Source: Sphingomonas sp. Leaf412
GTDB lineage: Bacteria; Pseudomonadota; Alphaproteobacteria; Sphingomonadales; Sphingomonadaceae
Direction: 5' to 3'
DNA: 56,059 bases
Assembly (NCBI RefSeq): GCF_001425405.1
Contig: NZ_LMQP01000001.1
Location: 601,611-657,669, forward strand
Shown piece by piece: positions 52,303 to 56,059 of this stretch; position 1 is the stretch's first letter; each line of letters starts with the position of its first letter. The position numbers were made by a program, and so were the translations under genes. The notes under the pieces were generated by a model, which worked only from the letters and a program-made list of their open reading frames with translations, was not told the DNA's origin and did no database searches.

Positions 52303-53013
52303 TCATCCCCGCATCGCCTTCTTCAGCCGGGCGTGCGCCGCGGCCTTGATCTGGCAGACGCGCGCGGCGCCGACGTTCAGGACCTGGCCGATCTCCTCCA
52401 GGTTCAGTTCCTCCACATGGTACAGCTGGATCACCATCTGCTCGCGTTCGGGCAGGCTGGCGATCGCGGCGATCAGGCGGTCGCGGGTCTGCGCGTCGGA
52501 TAGCTGGGCGAAGGCGTCGGGGGTCGAATCGGCGAACCACGGCTGGTCGTCGGCGTACACCTCGTCGATCGATTCGTATTTCACCGCCTGCGCGGTCTCA
52601 TATTCCTGCCGCAGCTTTTCGACCGACACGCCCAGCTGCGCGGCCAGTTCGGCGTCCGTCGGCGCGCGGCCGAGGACGTTCGCCAGCGACGCCTGCACGC
52701 GGGCATAGTCGCGGCGGCGGCGGATCGCGCCGCGCGTCATCGCGGCATGGCGCCTGAGTTCGTCGATCATCGCGCCGCGGCACCGGGTGACGAGATATTG
52801 CTTCAGCGTCACCTGCCCGCGATCCTCGAACGCGGCGACTCCCTCGACCAGCGCGACGAGGCCGACCTGGATCAGGTCCTCCACCTCGATCGCGGTCGAA
52901 ACCGAGCCGTGGACGTGCCACGCGAGACGGCGGACGAGCGGCAGGTGTTCCTGCACCAGCGCGTTCTCGTCGCGCGCCTTCATGCGCGGGGTGTAGGTCA
53001 GCGCGCCGGTCAT
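52303..53013 (-). CDS. fliA: flagellar sigma factor FliA (sigma-28)
   Basis: The 236-residue protein is a sigma-70 family member of the group without region 1: region 2 (LVQEHLPLVRRLAWHVHG...VEDLIQVGLVALVEGVAAF...RGAMIDELRRHAAMTRG), a region 3 (ANVLGRAPTDAELAAQLGVSVEKLRQEY) and region 4 (SLPEREQMVIQLYHVEELNLEEIGQVLNVGAARVCQIKAAAHARLK). The M-I-D-E-L-R run is typical of FliA/WhiG. It directs late flagellar gene transcription. The start overlaps the flhA stop as ATGA. Confidence 0.93.
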   Translation of the reverse strand: MTGALTYTPRMKARDENALVQEHLPLVRRLAWHVHGSVSTAIEVEDLIQVGLVALVEGVAAFEDRGQVTLKQYLVTRCRGAMIDELRRHAAMTRGAIRRRRDYARVQASLANVLGRAPTDAELAAQLGVSVEKLRQEYETAQAVKYESIDEVYADDQPWFADSTPDAFAQLSDAQTRDRLIAAIASLPEREQMVIQLYHVEELNLEEIGQVLNVGAARVCQIKAAAHARLKKAMRG

Positions 53014-55085
53014 GCCGCGAGCGCCGTGGGCTGGTGCGTCGCGCCGCCGATCACGGCGACGACCTCGACGGCCTTGTCCTCGGGGACTTCGAAGAAGCTC
53101 ATGACGGGGGTATCCGGCAGGATGGAACGGACGAGTTTGCGGATCGCGACGCGGATCGCGGGCTGGACGACCAGCGCGAAGGGCTTGGCCTCCGCGATCA
53201 GCGGCTGCGCGGCGGATTGCAGCGCGTCGACGATGCGACGGCCGAGTTCGGGTTCGATGACGTGGCGCGAGGGATCGGCGCGCATCGCCTGACCCAGCAA
53301 TTGCTCCAGACCGCCCTCCAGCGTCATGACGCGCAGCGGTTCGCGCACGCCCGCCAGCTTCTGGATGATGAGCGGGCCGAGGTCGGGGCGGATCAGCTCG
53401 ACGATCTCGTGCGCCTCGTGGCTGCGCTGGCCTGCGGTGGCGATGGCGGCGGCGATGCGGCGGAATTCCTTCAGCGCGATCCCTTCGGCCAGTAGCGACT
53501 TCAGCACCGTCGTCAGCGTCGTGACCGACAGCGGTTGCGGACACAGGGCGGCGACGAGTTGCGGGTTGCGTTCCTTCAGGCCGTCGAGCAGCGCTTGCAC
53601 CTCGTCCGCGCCGAGCAGGTCGGCGGAATTGGCGCCGAGCGCGTGGTTCAGGTGCGTGGCGATGACGGTGCCCGAATCGACGACCAGATAGCCCTGGCCG
53701 GTCGCGGCGTCGGCGTCGCCGGGGGCGATCCACGTCGCGTCGAGCCCGAATGTGGGATCCTTCGCGGTCTTGCCCTGCAACATGCCGTAGCCCTGCCCGG
53801 TATCGAGCGCGAGCATCTCGTCGGGCGACACCTGATCCTCGCCCACGCACACGCCGCCCAGCATCAGGCGATAGGTGTAGGGGGCGAGGTTGATGTCGTC
53901 GCGCACGCGCACCTGCGGCACGACGAAGCCCAGTTCCTTCGACAATTGCCGCCGCACGCCGGTGATCCGCGCCATCAGCGGCGCGCCGCGACGCTCGTCG
54001 ACCAGCGGCACGAGGCCGTATCCGATGTCGAGGTTGACCATCATCCCCTCGGTCACGTCGTCCCAGTCGATCGTCGACGGGTCCGCGGCCTCGTCCGCGA
54101 CGGGGGCGGCCTCCGCGATGACGGGGCGGGCGGCGATCTGCTTCAGCTTCCACGCGGCGAAGCCCGCGCCCGCCGCGATCGGCAGGATGACGAAATGCGG
54201 CATGCCGGGCATGAGCCCCAGCAGCGCGAGGATGACCGCGACCGGCGTCCACGTCCGTGCCGAGCCGAACTGCGCACCGATCTGGCCCGCCAGGTCCTTC
54301 TCGCTGGACACGCGGGTGACGATCGAGGCGGCGGCGATGGAGAGCAGCAGCGCGGGAACCTGCGCCACCAGCGCGTCGCCGATCGCGAGCATCGTATAGG
54401 CCTGCGCCGCCGCGCCGATCGTCAGCCCGTGGCTGACCGGGCCGAGGATCAGGCCGCCGACGACGTTGGCCGCCAGGATCAGCAGGCCCGCGATCGCATC
54501 GCCCTTCACGAACTTGGACGAACCGTCCATTGAGCCGTAGAAATCGGCCTCGGTCGACACCTCGATCCGGCGCGCCTTCGCCTGTTCGGGCGTGATGAGG
54601 CCGGCGTTGAGGTCGGCGTCGATCGCCATCTGCTTTCCGGGCAGCGCGTCGAGGGTGAAGCGCGCGGACACCTCGCTGACGCGGCCCGCGCCCTTGGTCA
54701 CCACGATCAGGTTGATGATGACGATGATCGCGAAGACGAAGATGCCGACGACATAGTCGCCGCCGATCACGAACGTGCCGAACGCCTCGATCACATGGCC
54801 CGCCGCGGCCTCGCCCTCATGCCCGTGGACCAGCACGACGCGGGTGGAGGCGACGTTGAGGCCGAGACGGAACAGCGTGGCGAACAGCAGCACGCTGGGG
54901 AAGGCGGAGAAGTCGAGCGGCTTCTGCGCGTTCAGCGCCACCATCAGCACCGCGAGGCTTATCATGATGTTCAGGACGAAGAAGATGTCCAGCATGGCCG
55001 CCGGGATCGGCACGACCATCAGCAGGACGAGCAGCATGATCGCGGCGGGCAGCGCCGAGCGACGGAGGGAGGCGAGCATCTTCAT
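53010..55085 (-). CDS. flhA: flagellar biosynthesis protein FlhA
   Basis: FlhA is the large export-gate subunit of the flagellar type III secretion system. The 691-residue protein has eight N-terminal membrane helices, the FHIPEP region with RFTLDALPGKQMAIDADLNAGLITPEQAKARR (about residues 140-172), and a cytoplasmic C-terminal domain that docks chaperone-substrate complexes (from about residue 330). Length and motifs are complete. It lies 4 bp after the transglycosylase gene and overlaps fliA, giving the order transglycosylase-flhA-fliA. Confidence 0.98.
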   Translation of the reverse strand: MKMLASLRRSALPAAIMLLVLLMVVPIPAAMLDIFFVLNIMISLAVLMVALNAQKPLDFSAFPSVLLFATLFRLGLNVASTRVVLVHGHEGEAAAGHVIEAFGTFVIGGDYVVGIFVFAIIVIINLIVVTKGAGRVSEVSARFTLDALPGKQMAIDADLNAGLITPEQAKARRIEVSTEADFYGSMDGSSKFVKGDAIAGLLILAANVVGGLILGPVSHGLTIGAAAQAYTMLAIGDALVAQVPALLLSIAAASIVTRVSSEKDLAGQIGAQFGSARTWTPVAVILALLGLMPGMPHFVILPIAAGAGFAAWKLKQIAARPVIAEAAPVADEAADPSTIDWDDVTEGMMVNLDIGYGLVPLVDERRGAPLMARITGVRRQLSKELGFVVPQVRVRDDINLAPYTYRLMLGGVCVGEDQVSPDEMLALDTGQGYGMLQGKTAKDPTFGLDATWIAPGDADAATGQGYLVVDSGTVIATHLNHALGANSADLLGADEVQALLDGLKERNPQLVAALCPQPLSVTTLTTVLKSLLAEGIALKEFRRIAAAIATAGQRSHEAHEIVELIRPDLGPLIIQKLAGVREPLRVMTLEGGLEQLLGQAMRADPSRHVIEPELGRRIVDALQSAAQPLIAEAKPFALVVQPAIRVAIRKLVRSILPDTPVMSFFEVPEDKAVEVVAVIGGATHQPTALAA

Positions 55086-55089
55086 CGCG

Positions 55090-55941
55090 TCAGCGTCCCA
55101 TGCCGGCGAGCATCATGTACGCCAGCCGCGCGGTCGCGGGCGTGGGGCGTAGCAGGCTGCCGGCCTTTTCGTTGGTGGTGGTGAGCGCCGTACGCGCCCA
55201 GCCGAGCGCGTCGGCGGCGCTCTGCCCGTCGCCGGTGACGACGGTGGCGTCGTCCGCCCCCGACATGCCCAGCGACAATGTCTGCGCGGCGAAGGACACG
55301 CGGTTGGCGGCCGCGGTCTCGCCCGCGCCGCTGCCGCCCAGCTTGTTGCCGAAGCGTTCGTACACCTGCGCCAGCGACCGCGCGCTGCCGTCGCGTTCGA
55401 AGAAGACGTTGCGGTTGGCGCGCGCGGCGGCGGGGAAGAGCGACGCCGCGCTGCGATCGGGATTGCCCTGCATCGCGCCCAGGAACTGGCGCGCGCCGCC
55501 CAGGCCCAGGAAATGCGCCATGTACAGATCGGTGCCCGTCGCCTCGCGGCCCAGCGCCCCTTCCAATGCCTGCTTGTTGTCGCCCGCATGTTCGGCGGCC
55601 ATGAGCGATGCGACTTCGGGATTGTTGCGCAGCGCGAGGATCGCGGCGCGATTGCCGTTGGCGACGGTCAGGCGGCCACTGGCGTTGCGCCCGATGCTGT
55701 CCGCGGCCCAGCCGAGGCCGTGTTCGGCGCCGTGCTTCTTCACGACGGACAGCCAGCTGGATTCGATGAACTGGTACAGCCCGGTGGCGGACGAGGTGCC
55801 CGCGCGCGCCTGCGCGTTCAGGCCGCTTTCCAGCTTCGCCTGTCCCAGCAGATAATCGAAATCGATGCCGGTGCGCTGCGCCGCGGTCTGGATCGCGGAC
55901 GTGACGCGCTGCGTGGCGGCGGTGATCGCGGTGACGGTCAT
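55090..55941 (-). CDS. lytic transglycosylase (SLT-domain) in a flagellar operon
   Basis: The 283-residue protein carries an SLT-type domain in its N-terminal half: IDFDYLLGQAKLESGLNAQARAGTSSATGLYQFIESSWLSVVKKHG, with the catalytic Glu in KLESGLN (about residue 39) and the G-L-Y-Q-F-I segment. The rest (EATGTDLYMAHFLGLGGARQFLGAM) fits family members that open peptidoglycan for the flagellar rod. No signal peptide is evident, so export through the flagellar apparatus is possible. It heads the flhA-fliA unit. Confidence 0.88.
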   Translation of the reverse strand: MTVTAITAATQRVTSAIQTAAQRTGIDFDYLLGQAKLESGLNAQARAGTSSATGLYQFIESSWLSVVKKHGAEHGLGWAADSIGRNASGRLTVANGNRAAILALRNNPEVASLMAAEHAGDNKQALEGALGREATGTDLYMAHFLGLGGARQFLGAMQGNPDRSAASLFPAAARANRNVFFERDGSARSLAQVYERFGNKLGGSGAGETAAANRVSFAAQTLSLGMSGADDATVVTGDGQSAADALGWARTALTTTNEKAGSLLRPTPATARLAYMMLAGMGR

Positions 55942-55977
55942 GCGCCCATATCAGCAAGGGGCGTGCCAAGTTTTGTC

Positions 55978-56030
55978 GTAGCCCCCTCCCCTACGGGGAG
56001 GGGGTTGGGGGAGGGGCCGATGTCTCACCG
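55978..56030. repeat. family F repeat fragment at the window end
   Basis: GCCCCCTCCCCTACGGGGAGGGGG is a strong hairpin followed by TTGGGGGAGGGGC. It matches the CTCCCC/GGGGAG part of family F and lies upstream of the transglycosylase gene. The right part of the element is probably outside the window. Confidence 0.65.
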
Positions 56031-56059
56031 AGGGGAACCGCTCTGCGAGGCACCTTTTC

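Overview
The window is a GC-rich stretch (AT-rich segments are rare enough to stand out) of an alphaproteobacterial chromosome, most likely Sphingomonas or a close relative. The inference rests on gene content: a TSUP/TIGR02186 pair, tandem Tat-exported ferritin-like proteins, YggT between argB and folD, DUF2490, GtrA/GT2 genes, fliA downstream of flhA, and many palindromic intergenic repeats. I see no transposase, integrase, phage structural gene or CRISPR array, so this is ordinary chromosome with small accessory insertions.

Region by region. 1-4.7 kb: very small membrane proteins, DUF1810, a lipoprotein divergent from an S41 lipoprotein protease, a 41-aa basic protein, a Fic AMPylase behind an 84-bp palindrome, then a lower-GC patch with a structured RNA candidate and a 55-aa gene. 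4.7-6.8 kb: thiC under a TPP riboswitch. 6.8-15 kb: two ferritin-like Tat proteins, MipA/OmpV, DUF2141, a di-iron hydroxylase, TSUP plus TIGR02186, and a sulfite-oxidase-like molybdoenzyme with its cytochrome b. 15-22 kb: a second TSUP, GrpB, rlmN, GFA, histidine phosphatase, an outer-membrane protein and dnaN with a perfect DnaA box upstream. 22-23.5 kb: a GntA-like heme N-hydroxylase candidate overlapping a DUF1989 (carboxyguanidine-deiminase-like) gene.

23.6-31.8 kb: an acyl-CoA catabolism island (enoyl-CoA hydratase, two SDRs, two acyl-CoA dehydrogenases) split by fdhD and an FdhF/YdeP-type molybdoenzyme. Two near-identical palindromes (core CATAACWGATGTTA) sit before its two halves, suggesting one shared repressor. 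32-38 kb: M48 protease with LysM, GT2, methyltransferase, GtrA and a GT-C/STT3-like membrane protein. 38-41 kb: argB, YggT, folD, marC. 41-48 kb: a 53-aa membrane protein, a VUT transporter, CNT nucleoside transporter, single-domain globin, DUF2490, aguB, M28 peptidase, family-5 uracil-DNA glycosylase. 48-52 kb: folK, tRNA-Lys(UUU) overlapping genes on both sides, PAP2 phosphatase, CitE-like lyase, galE, msrA. 52.3-56 kb: fliA, flhA and a lytic transglycosylase, the edge of a flagellar locus.

Many neighbouring genes share ATGA or GTGA stop/start overlaps, so translational coupling is common. About seven families of intergenic palindromic repeats recur through the window, and some read through as false N-termini or false ORFs. 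All functions are read from motifs and family knowledge; no database search was run.
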